Position numbers and translations under genes: made by a program
From: SABI01 sp963678555
GTDB taxonomy: Bacteria; Spirochaetota; Spirochaetia; Sphaerochaetales; Sphaerochaetaceae
DNA length: 64,000 nucleotides
Reading direction: 5' to 3'
Assembly: GCA_963678555.2 (NCBI GenBank)
Contig: CAXXJA010000002.1
Location: 248,001 to 312,000 of the forward strand
In this document: one piece after another, positions 37,425 to 46,304 of the stretch
Layout: each line of letters begins with the position of its first letter
Numbering within the stretch: the stretch's first letter is position 1
The notes under the pieces: model-generated
The model's input: the letters and a program-made list of their open reading frames with translations, nothing else
What the model was told of the DNA's origin: nothing
Databases searched by the model: none

Positions 37425-38741
37425 ATGACTAGAAAGACAGACGTGGTAGTGAACGATTATGCCACCAGCCGGGTACCGGCTGACCAGAAGAAGAGTGATT
37501 GGGATGTGGCTATCGTCACAGCGGGGTTCTGTATTGCCATGTCAGGTCTTTTTACAGGATCGGCTATGGCCGCCGGATTGACATTCCAACAGGCGCTGAT
37601 AGCTGCGATCCTGGGGAATACCATCCTTACCATTTACGGGACCTTTCTGGGGATAGCGGGTGCAAAGGAGGGAGTTTCCACATCTATGCTGGCACGGCAC
37701 AGTTTCGGCCGACAGGGATCGAAACTGGTAAGCCTTGTTCTAGCCCTGACCATGCTTGGTTGGTTCTCCGTGCAGGTAGGATTTTTCGGAACTACGATAC
37801 ACGCGATGTTTCCTTCCGGCGGGTTTCTGACAAACGCGAAGGTCTCAGGTTTCTGGGGAGGAATCCTGATGCTGCTTACGGCCTACTATGGATATAAGGG
37901 GCTGAGCCTGTTGAGCAAGATCGTCATTCCTCTGATCTTCGTTACTTCGATCATCGGGATCGCAGCGGCAGTGAATCAGAGTGGAGGTTGGAGTGCATTG
38001 AGCATCATCGTCCCCGAGGCACGTATCGGTATCTCAACCGGTATTGTCATAGCGGTAGGATCCTTTGCTGCAGGGGCCTCTGCCCAGGCTGATATCACAC
38101 GGTATGCGAAAAGTGCCAAGTCTGCTGTCATAGCGACCATATTCGGTTACCTTGGTGCGAACCTGTTTGTGATCATGGCAGGATTCATCACCACACTCGC
38201 CACCGGCGCCGGTGATCTTCCCAATGCCATGCTGATGCTTGGACTCGGGATACCTGCTCTTATCGTTCTCATCGGAGCACAGTGGACGACGAACGACAAC
38301 AATCTGTACACGGCTTCACTCGGCCTTGCCAACATCCTGAAGGTTAAAAAATCAGTGATCGTACTGGTCACAGGTGTTCTTGCAACACTTGTCGGAGTTG
38401 CAGGTCTCGCTGATTATTTCATCGGTTGGCTGGTAATTCTCGGAACAGGAGTACCTCCTATGGCTGGCGTCATCGTTGCGGATTACTATGCGGTGAAGAA
38501 CCAGAAGTACGATTACGGAGCAGGGACAACGTATGCGAACTGGAACGTCTGGGCTGTCGTATCCTGGGCTGTCGGAGGAATATTCGGGTATTTCGTACAC
38601 TGGGGATCTGGATCTGTGAACTCACTGGTGATCAGTTTCGTCCTGTACGTGGTGTTGATGAAAGTGTTCGATAAGAGCCGAATCGGTCATATCGGGGAAC
38701 ACATAGAACAACCCTTAATCTTAGAAACAGAAGGAGCATAG
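37425..38741 (+). CDS. NCS1-family nucleobase permease, CodB-like
   Basis: 438 residues from ATG 37425, which has GGAGGG upstream; an upstream extension to 37320 lacks a site. About 12 membrane helices. Helix 1 has the unwound G-L-F-T-G-S-A-M-A-A-G type segment, and later A-R-H-S-F-G and A-D-I-T-R-Y match cytosine/hydantoin permeases. Probably imports a nucleobase or related N-heterocycle with a cation. It is followed by the M29-like enzyme after 1 nt. Confidence 0.9.
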   Translation: MTRKTDVVVNDYATSRVPADQKKSDWDVAIVTAGFCIAMSGLFTGSAMAAGLTFQQALIAAILGNTILTIYGTFLGIAGAKEGVSTSMLARHSFGRQGSKLVSLVLALTMLGWFSVQVGFFGTTIHAMFPSGGFLTNAKVSGFWGGILMLLTAYYGYKGLSLLSKIVIPLIFVTSIIGIAAAVNQSGGWSALSIIVPEARIGISTGIVIAVGSFAAGASAQADITRYAKSAKSAVIATIFGYLGANLFVIMAGFITTLATGAGDLPNAMLMLGLGIPALIVLIGAQWTTNDNNLYTASLGLANILKVKKSVIVLVTGVLATLVGVAGLADYFIGWLVILGTGVPPMAGVIVADYYAVKNQKYDYGAGTTYANWNVWAVVSWAVGGIFGYFVHWGSGSVNSLVISFVLYVVLMKVFDKSRIGHIGEHIEQPLILETEGA

Positions 38742-38742
38742 T

Positions 38743-39792
38743 ATGCCTGCACAATATGATCTGGAGCTCGCTGAAGCTGCCTATAAACTGGTACACGATC
38801 AACTCAAACTGAAGAAAGGTGAGAGCATTCTCATAACCACTGATTCAGTCTCGGAGTTCCGGGTAGCCGAGGAGATTGCGAAGATGGCTCAGGCTGTCGG
38901 AGGGAAAGTGATGGTAGCCTGGCACACCACTCCGGTCGGCTACGGTGCGATGACCGAACCCTACCTTCCGGAACCTCTCATGGCCTGTGCGGACAAAACC
39001 GATGTCTGGGTTGAACTCAACAATCAGTGGCTCCTCTATTCGAGCTTCTGGGACAAAGCGGTCACCAACGGCCGTACCAGGCAGGTAATGCTGGGAGACC
39101 TGGACATTCCTCAGCTGGTACGTCTGATCGGTAAGGTAGACATCCCTACGCAGAAGGAGTTCCAGGATATGGTGGTCGAGAAGACCCGGAAAGCGAAAAC
39201 AATACGAATCACCAACCCTGCGGGAACTGATGTAACCTTCGAGAACGACCCTGACCGACCGATCAACAGTGAGATCGAATATGATACCCCCGGTGCTCAT
39301 TTCCTTCTGGGACAGGTAGGCTGGGCGCCTAAGGAAGAGACCATTAACGGAAGGATATCCTTTGATGGAGCCCTCAGCGGTGGGGGAGAGGCCGAACTTG
39401 GTCTTCTCAATGGAGATGTGATTACCTATGTGATAGAAAAAGGCCGCATAATCGACTTTGAAGGTGGAGAAAAGGCTGAGACCATTCGCTCATGGTTCGA
39501 AAAGATCGGTGATCCGAATATGTATCTCGCAGCACACGTCTGTTACGGTTTTCATCCTACCGCGAGACTCGATGGGACAACGAACGAGGATGAGCGAATC
39601 TGGGGAAGCACCCAGTGGGGTTTCGGGCATCAGGGATCCAACTTCACCGGGAAGGAACCCCGTAAGGCGCCGGGACATATCGATGGGATTTGTCTGAACT
39701 CCACGGTGTATCTGGACGGGGTGAAGATCACCTCTGACGGCGTGGTCGTAGACCCTGATCTGAAGCAGCTGGCTGAAAAGTTGGGACGATGA
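38743..39792 (+). CDS. M29-like metalloenzyme (aminopeptidase or NicX-type dioxygenase relative)
   Basis: 349 residues. The fold matches peptidase M29 and its relative 2,5-dihydroxypyridine 5,6-dioxygenase (NicX). Possible metal ligands are the Glu in D-F-E-G-G-E, the glutamates and histidines around A-A-H-V-C-Y-G-F-H-P, the H-Q-G-S segment and H-I-D-G near residue 310. The gene starts 1 nt after a nucleobase permease and sits under a PucR regulator, which suits a ring-cleaving or amidohydrolytic step on an imported heterocycle better than peptide hydrolysis. That is inference from context. Confidence 0.7.
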   Translation: MPAQYDLELAEAAYKLVHDQLKLKKGESILITTDSVSEFRVAEEIAKMAQAVGGKVMVAWHTTPVGYGAMTEPYLPEPLMACADKTDVWVELNNQWLLYSSFWDKAVTNGRTRQVMLGDLDIPQLVRLIGKVDIPTQKEFQDMVVEKTRKAKTIRITNPAGTDVTFENDPDRPINSEIEYDTPGAHFLLGQVGWAPKEETINGRISFDGALSGGGEAELGLLNGDVITYVIEKGRIIDFEGGEKAETIRSWFEKIGDPNMYLAAHVCYGFHPTARLDGTTNEDERIWGSTQWGFGHQGSNFTGKEPRKAPGHIDGICLNSTVYLDGVKITSDGVVVDPDLKQLAEKLGR

Positions 39793-39806
39793 GCAGGAGG
39801 GTGTGA

Positions 39807-40466
39807 ATGATCATACAAGCAGGAGCAGATCCGTTCCCTCCGTATCAATTCGAGACAGAGCAGGGGTTTTCCGGATTGGACCTAGAACTCATCACCAAGG
39901 CCTTCGATGTACGTTCGATCCAGCTGGAATTGACCCTGAAGATATGGCCTGAGATCGAAAAAGACTATGATAATGATTTGGTACGGATTCTGTTTCAGGT
40001 CCAGCCTACCGAGGAAAGAAAAAGATCGAATATATTCTCAGATGAGCTGCGCAAGGCAGTGACTGAGATAATAACATCCAGTACGGGTGAACATCCTATC
40101 AACCTCGATCCTTTTCGTAACGATCTGTATCTGGGTGTGCTGGAAGGGTATTCATACGGTGATGCTATTGATGCTATCGAGGAGACCCGAAAACATCGGT
40201 ACCCGACACAGGAATCACTTCTCAGTGCAGTGGCGAATGGAAAGGAAGCCTACGGAGTATTCGACCGGGGAGTCAGACTGTACTTGCAGAAGGACCTCGG
40301 GCTCGAAGGGATCATTCCACTGGCAGGAATGGACTTTCTTAGGCCTCTTGCTGTGATGTTCCGTAAAGGGGACACAGAATTACGGGATTCCTTCAATGCC
40401 GGACTACAAGCGATACGGGAAGACGGAACCTACGATTCAATCATTCAGACCTGGGAACAGGCCTGA
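39807..40466 (+). CDS. Family 3 solute-binding-like protein without a signal peptide
   Basis: 219 residues. The start P-F-P-P-Y-Q-F, then G-L-D-L-E-L-I, T-E-E-R-K-R-S-N-I-F-S and G-T-Y-D-S-I-I are those of amino-acid-binding SBP_bac_3 proteins. The ATG has GGAGGG upstream and is preceded immediately by an in-frame TGA, so no signal peptide can be added. The protein should stay in the cytoplasm, where it could sense or buffer the ligand. Last gene of the PucR-permease-M29 run. Confidence 0.75.
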   Translation: MIIQAGADPFPPYQFETEQGFSGLDLELITKAFDVRSIQLELTLKIWPEIEKDYDNDLVRILFQVQPTEERKRSNIFSDELRKAVTEIITSSTGEHPINLDPFRNDLYLGVLEGYSYGDAIDAIEETRKHRYPTQESLLSAVANGKEAYGVFDRGVRLYLQKDLGLEGIIPLAGMDFLRPLAVMFRKGDTELRDSFNAGLQAIREDGTYDSIIQTWEQA

Positions 40467-40516
40467 TAACAGGCCTGATAACAGGTCTGAGAAGTCTTCT
40501 CTCATTACACAGCACG

Positions 40517-40560
40517 CCGGCGGGAAGTAAGCCTCTCCTGCCGGTATTTCGTTTCTCTGA
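40517..40560 (+). terminator. Terminator of the PucR-permease operon
   Basis: CCGGCGGGA (40517-40525) pairs with TCCTGCCGG (40536-40544) with one mismatch and a 10-nt loop, followed by TATTTCGTTTCT. Lies about 50 bases after the last stop. Just before it CAGGCCTGATAA is directly repeated around the stop codon. Confidence 0.65.
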
Positions 40561-41233
40561 GATTTCTGAAAGCCAGAACGAAATGCCTGGTCTTGGTGAG
40601 ATACCCACTGATAATACCAAAGAATATCGTTGATCCTCTGTATCCTGAGGGGAAAGACGTGATGGCAGAATTGTCTGGATGAGACAGAAAAGCAGTATGC
40701 CATCGTTCCACCGTATGGTGGCATCACACGCAGTTACAATCAATACCTACAGACTATACATCGGCATCAGCTCCTTTCCGCGGTTCTTTTACCCGTGTGT
40801 TTCCTCTTCTATACAGGGTCTCTCTCTGCTGAGGTTATGATCGGTAATACCATACGGAATCCACAGACTGAGCCTGATGTGCCATAGGAGGGTACACCCG
40901 GACAATTGTTCTTGAAAGAAGTGGCCCCATGATATTGGTCAGTAGCGGTTCCCTGCGCATTCGAACAGAAAACAGGAGACTCAAGGACGGAACAGAGTCT
41001 AGCATACACGTTCCGGGATTGTACCTGCCGCATTGCGTGGATACCGAAGTATCGCAAGAAGGTAGTATACGGTACGAGCCGGGAGGGGCAGACACTTGGT
41101 CTGCTTCCTACCCGGATCTCTTGCTTGATTTTTTTTCATCACTAGACGTGCGATAGTCAGATGTTGAGATTCATAAGCCCGAATGACTTTCCGGCAAAGC
41201 TCGCATCATATCAGGTGTACAATGCAATAATTC
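40561..41233. other. Intergenic region, no supported gene
   Basis: About 670 bases with several overlapping short frames on both strands, none with a ribosome site plus recognisable protein. The region marks the end of the core chromosome pattern. Confidence 0.45.
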
Positions 41234-42622
41234 TTAGGGACTGCTCATGAGAGAGATCTCTAAGAAATCAAAGTGATTATCTGAATCGGTAGTTCCCTGG
41301 CCTAGTTCCCCAGATGAGTTATAGCCTGCACCATACACGGTATTATCATTGTCTATTATTAACGAATGACCCTCTCCCATTGAACATGCGTACACTCCGG
41401 TTCGTACGTTCTCAGGGGTGATATATGTCTCTATATATGTTGCTGTTCCATCACCCAGCATACCATACGTATTATATCCCACGACATAAAGTTCATCAGA
41501 TGTGGTGATAACCATTGATTTATCACCTCCCGCCTCGGCATATTTCACATGTTCAAGAACTTTGGTTGGAGTCGGTTTCTCTGAGTCAACGTCATGTCCA
41601 TCTACCAACTGGCCATCATACTGCCTTCCAAAAGACCACAATTCATCACTGTTGGTGATAACAAGCGAATGATTCATCCCGGCTGATACAGCACGTACAT
41701 CACTAATTCCACTGACACGTACTGGAACCCTGTCATAGGTATTTGAAGAGGAGTAGGGGCGTCCGAGTTTTCCCCAATTGCTACTTCCCATTGCATAGAG
41801 GGATCCATCCGTTTTTGCATATAATGTATGACTATTCCCTGCAGAGACAGTTAATACATCAGTATCGATTTGCACAAAGCCGTACTGTTTCTCCTGACTA
41901 TTATTGCCGAGTACTCCGCTGATTCCATTACTCCCTGTAGCCCAGAGATTTCCATCTGTATCTATTGCCATTGTGTAATAATACCCACAAGAGACAGAGG
42001 CGATCCCCGTTTTAACAAGCTGAGGTGTGTTGATATTGGCAATAGTATCTTGTAGTCCCAATTGACCATCAGAGTTGTCACCGACTCCGTAAAGATCACC
42101 ATTCTCCTTTAAAATCATTGCGTGCTGGTATCTACTTGCAGATATCGCCTGTACTTCATCCATGATCTGATAGGCTGAGGATCGATTAGTGTTTGTTCCA
42201 TCTCCAAGTTGCCCAGCTCCATTAATCCCTGTTACCCATAGAGTCCCATCATTCTTAAGAATATAGCTGTATCCAGAACCAGCTGCGACGGATGTAATCA
42301 GAACCTCCGGTGTCCACACTGCATAGAGAGTGACATGCTCGGAATCTATGGTGAAGGTATCTCCAGCTTCGTAGGATAACCCGGTGCCGTCAGCTTCTGT
42401 ATTCCATCCACTAAATGTGTATCCTGATCTGACTAAGGCTCCTGAATTTCCTAGAATCGTTACCTCGTCACCTTGATTGTAGAGTGTTGAATCAGAGGGA
42501 GAGGTCCCCCCTGTATGTTGGTTGCCTTGGTATAGTACATGCAGACTTGTGTCAGAAACAGTGCATCCAATACCTGCAATAACAACAAGTATCATAAATA
42601 AGAAAAACCTTATTCTCGCCAT
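41234..42622 (-). CDS. RCC1-repeat lipoprotein with one InlB B-repeat
   Basis: 462 residues. Signal peptide ends I-A-G-I-G-C (lipobox, Cys20). Residues about 28-105 form a Listeria-Bacteroides repeat (G-Y-T-F-S-G-W-N-T-E-A-D-G-T-G, ending L-Y-A-V-W). Residues about 110-455 are about seven RCC1-like repeats (G-x-x-H-S-L, L-W-x-x-G-x-N, G-Q-L-G-D-G-T), predicted to form a seven-bladed propeller. Its plan, lipobox plus B-repeat plus propeller, mirrors the FG-GAP lipoprotein at 31 kb with a different propeller type. Probably surface exposed; ligand unknown. Confidence 0.88.
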   Translation of the reverse strand: MARIRFFLFMILVVIAGIGCTVSDTSLHVLYQGNQHTGGTSPSDSTLYNQGDEVTILGNSGALVRSGYTFSGWNTEADGTGLSYEAGDTFTIDSEHVTLYAVWTPEVLITSVAAGSGYSYILKNDGTLWVTGINGAGQLGDGTNTNRSSAYQIMDEVQAISASRYQHAMILKENGDLYGVGDNSDGQLGLQDTIANINTPQLVKTGIASVSCGYYYTMAIDTDGNLWATGSNGISGVLGNNSQEKQYGFVQIDTDVLTVSAGNSHTLYAKTDGSLYAMGSSNWGKLGRPYSSSNTYDRVPVRVSGISDVRAVSAGMNHSLVITNSDELWSFGRQYDGQLVDGHDVDSEKPTPTKVLEHVKYAEAGGDKSMVITTSDELYVVGYNTYGMLGDGTATYIETYITPENVRTGVYACSMGEGHSLIIDNDNTVYGAGYNSSGELGQGTTDSDNHFDFLEISLMSSP

Positions 42623-42657
42623 GAGTTCTCTTCCCCTTAAATGTATATGATAAAAAT

Positions 42658-42675
42658 TAGTTCATTTGAGAACTA
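42658..42675. promoter_or_regulatory. Palindrome in the promoter region of the RCC1 lipoprotein
   Basis: TAGTTC-6 nt-GAACTA, 36-53 bases upstream of the start codon, next to a TATATA (-10-like on the minus strand). Possible operator; no clear -35. Confidence 0.4.
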
Positions 42676-43367
42676 TATAGGCAAAAAAATAAATAAGCAA
42701 TAAAAATAAAATTACTACAAATTACCCCTGATTTGTAACGATAAATGGAATTTTCATAGATATATCCCGGTCGAACTCTCTATGGGTCACTCAACTCGAT
42801 CACTCAGGGCTTCTCTTCACGAGCTTGGTTTTTTCGACCTATGCGAGGAACTTGCTCAGACCCATCAGCGTGCTATTGGTGTTTCTATCTTCTGACTCCT
42901 GTCAATTTATTGCATCCAATTGGACGTCCTGCTTCTGGAAGATGACAAACGCCTACTCATCAGGAATCTTGTGATCGCCTGAGAAAGGCAAATGATCTAT
43001 GAAGGACTGCTATGACTGAGTTGATAGAGTGTTTTTAGGTTCTCGCACCTTGTGCTGTATGTCGGCACATGTGTGCTTGCTTGCACTCTTATTTCTTCAG
43101 AGAGCGTATCTAAGCCAATACGGGGGGGGGAGTTATTCTCATTTGAGAATCTACAGGATGTTTGCTGGCGTACTCTCTTGATGGCACGTGCAGATATATA
43201 CTTATTAACGTTAATCTATAGTATTTCCAAGTTGCCTATGGTTCTCAGGAAATAGATCATCGCGTTTAAAACTTCATCTTCAATTAATCAGATATGGTGA
43301 AACAAATAATTCCCTTGGTAACCATAAGCCAGTGAGTCACTTATCAGAATAGTGGAATCTGCACTGA
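42676..43367. other. Decayed AT-rich region at the island border
   Basis: About 690 bases with no intact gene. A 37-codon frame (42782-42895, M-G-H-S-T-R-S-L-R) may be a transposase scrap but cannot be named. A recombinase remnant occupies 43141-43310 (listed separately). A run of nine G lies near 43122-43131. Confidence 0.45.
43141..43310 (-). pseudogene. Tyrosine recombinase C-terminal remnant (first of four)
   Basis: Read on the minus strand, part of this block gives I-Y-L-H-V-P-S-R-E-Y-A-S-K-H-P-V-D, the usual end of a phage-type integrase with the nucleophile Tyr in Y-x-H-V. Upstream codons are broken by stops. About 160 bases align with the remnant at 49152-49320 (shared R-L-T-L and H-x-x-S-R-x-x-A). 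Confidence 0.5.
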
Positions 43368-43550
43368 ATGATGGTAATTGAATCCTCATTGTGTGTATAC
43401 ACCGGCACATCCACGATTATTACCTCTCAGTATGATCCTAGAACATGGATTTCATTCCTTGAAAGCGACGGCAACTTTGCGATGGGAGATAGCATCAGAA
43501 GACGTCTTTTGAATAACGGCTACACTCTTCTTATTGAAAAAGCTGTTTGA
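43368..43550 (+). pseudogene. istB: IstB 3' fragment of a second IS21-type element
   Basis: 60 codons containing S-T-I-I-T-S-Q-Y-D-P-R-T-W and G-D-S-I-R-R-R-L-L-N-N-G-Y, typical of the sensor-2 end of IstB ATPases. It differs from the IstB at 55.7-58.3 kb (there L-T-S-N-K-D-L), so it comes from a different IS21 subtype. The rest of the element upstream is gone. Confidence 0.5.
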
Positions 43551-43559
43551 TTCTCATCT

Positions 43560-43642
43560 GGTCGGTTTAACCACCGGCCGTTATTAAACACTCAGTGACC
43601 GTTTTTGAACGCATTTATGGCCGTTTTCTCACGCATTATGCA
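43560..43642 (+). mobile_element. Right end of the decayed IS21-type element with subterminal repeats
   Basis: Three copies of a (G/A)CCGTT(T/A)T unit at about 43575, 43600 and 43619, with ACGCATT after two of them, end in ...ATTATGCA at 43642. Multiple subterminal repeats and a terminal CA are typical of IS21 ends. The end abuts a tRNA 3' fragment, which the insertion truncates. Confidence 0.5.
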
Positions 43643-43725
43643 ACCTGCGACCTCAGGTTATGAAAACGCCTCAATAACTCCTTTTTTTGTAACCATTTGT
43701 CGATAGGTGTAGTCGAAAAACGAGT
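43643..43725 (-). pseudogene. tRNA(CAU) 3'-half fragment with recombinase tail (copy A, truncated)
   Basis: 43643-43663 matches the anticodon-loop to T-arm part of the fragments at 49.1 and 50.3 kb (ACCTGCGACCTCAGGTTATGA on the plus strand is shared with copy B apart from ends). The acceptor part is missing, cut by the IS21 end. The minus strand beyond it reads L-H-L-S-T-N-G-Y, resembling the recombinase tail of copy C. Confidence 0.5.
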
Positions 43726-43887
43726 TATGTAAATAGCAAAATTTACCAATTTTTAACTGCTTGTAAAGAAACAACCTGAAAACTCGGAAACGGCTACAGT
43801 TGATATTGTACAGTTTTTACTACAGAGATCAATGGGGAAACGGTCCGAAGAGTTCCAGGAATTCTTGGTTCTCACGAATTATGTAAT

Positions 43888-45604
43888 CTGAAAATCTCGC
43901 GCAGCGTTTAGCACGAACCATCTGAGCTAGCCGGGACATCGATCCCGAAGGCTTCAAAAATCAGGTTGGCGCCCTTGGTCGGGATAGTATAGACCGGCTT
44001 GTATTTCCCCTTGAATTTCACCACGGAAAAAGCTGCAACTCTCCTGAGTACATCACGGTAACTTTTCGCATATTTACTGAAGCTGGTTCCCTTTTCCTCG
44101 ATAACCTTTCGGATCGAGGTCAGCAGAGTCAGCGCTACAAACTGAATGAACAGCCTCCCATGCATGGCAGAACTTGAATGCACGCGTAACCGCTGACAAT
44201 CCAGCTCATTCTTCAGATCATCAAAGAGCTGTTCTATCCCATTACGCTCTCGATAGCTCTCAAGGGCAGTTTTGGCATCTTTCTCTGCATTGGTATAGAT
44301 ACACCAGTAACCGAAGAAATTCTCATCAAAATAGGTTTCCGGTTTCTTGATCGCCTTGATCTTCTGTCCGTTCTTTGTCTTGTACCCCAGTTCGAAGAAT
44401 TCTTTGTAAAACTTTTTATGAGCTTTTACCAACTCGCCGCTCTGCAGTTCATCATAGCATCTGCTGTAGTGCCTCATGAATGCCTGCTTGCTCTGCAGTC
44501 CTATCTCATCATCATGATAGATATGAAGCCAGGCTCTCGATCCATCAGGAAGTGGGGTGTAGTGTGTTACCGACTCGATAATGGTCCCGTTATCCTTACG
44601 GATGTAGCCATCCACATGTGACATCAACTTTGAACGGGCCTGGTTAATGAGCGGATGAGTCCATTTTACCATCTGAGGAACCGGTATGATGAACTTGATC
44701 CCGTTACTGGTCACAAAATCAAGATTCTCCTGACTATAGAATCCTCTATCCATAATGAAAGCTGAAGGAGAAGCATTCAGCTTCTTAAGCTTGACAACCG
44801 TTTCTTTCAACGTTGTGCTGTCATTCATTGAACCGGGAAGAGGAGAAAACCATAACGGAAGATCGGTAGTCTTTGCTGAAAGCAGAGCGAAATTGATTTG
44901 CGGAAGCTTTTCTCGATCCCTGTTGTACCCCCATTCAATATAGTGGTTATTCTTCGAATAGGAGCTGACACTGGAAATGTCATAGCAGAGGCTCTTCCCC
45001 TTACCCTGCTTTTCCATCCAAGGGCTGAAAAACGTATTGACTTTATCTTCATCAAGCCGGTGTAGCAGTTCACTGATACGCTCTGAGGCAATAATCGTTT
45101 TCCCGTGACTCTCCATCCAGTATTCAGATGTGGATAGGGGATTGCCTGTGCAGAGAATATAGGAAGCAAGATCAAGAATGGATTGTGCATCTTGTTTCCC
45201 GAAAGCTTTCTGCAAAAGGGGCTTTATTCCAGTGTTTTTTACAGCAGTATCTATGACCAGACTCTCTCCCATCTGAACAGTAGTTGAAATCTTTTCCACA
45301 GAAGCGGCAGCACGTAAGGTGAGCTTATAGCTGGGTCCGAAGGTAATCTCCCCGCCTTTCTCGGTCGCTGTCCCGACCAACTTATAGCGGTGAGTAGTTT
45401 TCTTGGTTTCCGGATTGTACACCGGGTTATCAATGTTGACGTTGTAGCATCCGCGCTGCTTATTCCAGACGTATTTATAGTCATCTTTCATGCTAAACAT
45501 TGTAGCACTATTAGGAGTAAACCACAATACTTCTAAATCATTTTATGAAAATAATTTGGATGATTTTTTAGAAATTCATGCTAAACGCTGCGCGAGATTT
45601 TCGG
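43888..45604 (-). mobile_element. Complete IS4/IS1634-type insertion sequence, copy 1
   Basis: 1717 bp bounded by inverted ends that begin C(C/T)GAAAATCTCGCGCAGCG and continue to TTTAGCA. Flanked by a perfect 7-bp target duplication ATGTAAT (43881-43887 and 45605-45611). Two more copies, B and C, lie at 53.4-59.2 kb and have the same ends. This one has an uninterrupted transposase and is the only apparently autonomous copy in the window. Confidence 0.9.
43908..45491 (-). CDS. IS4-type DDE transposase, intact
   Basis: 527 residues from the ATG at 45489-45491. The DDE core is visible: Asp in C-Y-D-I-S-S, Asp in I-M-D-R-G-F-Y, and Y-R-E-R-N-G-I-E-Q-L-F-D-D-L-K, which fits the IS4 signature Y-(2)-R-(3)-E-(6)-K exactly. 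A longer frame to a TTG at 45527 exists, but that TTG is the -35 of a promoter (TTGTGG-17 nt-TACAAT) whose start falls one base before the ATG, so the mRNA is probably leaderless. The stop codon lies inside the terminal inverted repeat. Confidence 0.9.
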   Translation of the reverse strand: MKDDYKYVWNKQRGCYNVNIDNPVYNPETKKTTHRYKLVGTATEKGGEITFGPSYKLTLRAAASVEKISTTVQMGESLVIDTAVKNTGIKPLLQKAFGKQDAQSILDLASYILCTGNPLSTSEYWMESHGKTIIASERISELLHRLDEDKVNTFFSPWMEKQGKGKSLCYDISSVSSYSKNNHYIEWGYNRDREKLPQINFALLSAKTTDLPLWFSPLPGSMNDSTTLKETVVKLKKLNASPSAFIMDRGFYSQENLDFVTSNGIKFIIPVPQMVKWTHPLINQARSKLMSHVDGYIRKDNGTIIESVTHYTPLPDGSRAWLHIYHDDEIGLQSKQAFMRHYSRCYDELQSGELVKAHKKFYKEFFELGYKTKNGQKIKAIKKPETYFDENFFGYWCIYTNAEKDAKTALESYRERNGIEQLFDDLKNELDCQRLRVHSSSAMHGRLFIQFVALTLLTSIRKVIEEKGTSFSKYAKSYRDVLRRVAAFSVVKFKGKYKPVYTIPTKGANLIFEAFGIDVPASSDGSC

Positions 45605-45689
45605 ATGTAATAAATTTTATGAAAATGTTAAGTATAAAATTTCACAAAAAAAACTATCTTTTTGTGAAAAAATAAACTACAATACATGC

Positions 45690-46304
45690 ATGCAATCCAT
45701 TATGAAAAAGATAGTTGCAAGGATATATGGTCGAGGAAGGGGTTGGGCTTTTTCCAAGATAGATTTTATACCGCCTTTCTCCGATGGAGAGGTGCGGAAA
45801 GCTCTCTCTGACCTCGCAAAAAGAGGAACCATTCACAGAGTTTCTCATGGAATATATCACTATCCCCGTTACAGCGAGATCCTTCAACAGTATCTTAGTC
45901 CTGATATTGAGCAAGTCGCCTATGCATATGCCAGAAAATTCAATTGGCGCATCCATCCTTCGGGGAATACCGCATTAAACTATCTTGGACTCTCTACTCA
46001 GGTTTCTGCTCAACATCTCTATGTTTCTGACGGACCGAGTCGTATGTATAGAATTGGGAAGCAGTCATTGAAATTTAAACATCAGGCTATAAAAGAAACA
46101 GGACTGGAACTGCGTGAGAGCAGGCTGCTTGTACAGGCTCTGCGGGCTTTGGGTAAGGATCATATTACTCCTGATGTTATCAGCAAGATATCTGATCAGA
46201 TAGGCGATGTTCCTTCTGGAAAGATCTTGAAAGATGTCCAACACGTGAGTGCTTGGATATATGTGGCGATAGAGGAAATTCTCGAAGGATCGCATCATGA
46301 ATAA
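45690..46304 (+). CDS. AbiEi-like antitoxin (DUF6088-type)
   Basis: 204 residues. The N-terminal half is a winged-helix DNA-binding region (F-S-D-G-E-V-R-K-A-L-S-D-L-A-K-R-G-T-I-H-R-V-S-H-G-I-Y), the rest the AbiEi C-terminal fold. In type IV toxin-antitoxin systems this protein represses the operon and counters the AbiEii nucleotidyltransferase. It overlaps the toxin gene by 8 bases. The upstream ISs ends 85 bases away, so the promoter may be partly new. Confidence 0.8.
   Translation: MQSIMKKIVARIYGRGRGWAFSKIDFIPPFSDGEVRKALSDLAKRGTIHRVSHGIYHYPRYSEILQQYLSPDIEQVAYAYARKFNWRIHPSGNTALNYLGLSTQVSAQHLYVSDGPSRMYRIGKQSLKFKHQAIKETGLELRESRLLVQALRALGKDHITPDVISKISDQIGDVPSGKILKDVQHVSAWIYVAIEEILEGSHHE

Noticed and set aside
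40437..40743. Overlapping minus-strand ORFs after the binding-protein gene
   Set aside because: They span the operon terminator and CAGGCCTGATAA repeats and have no ribosome site or domain.
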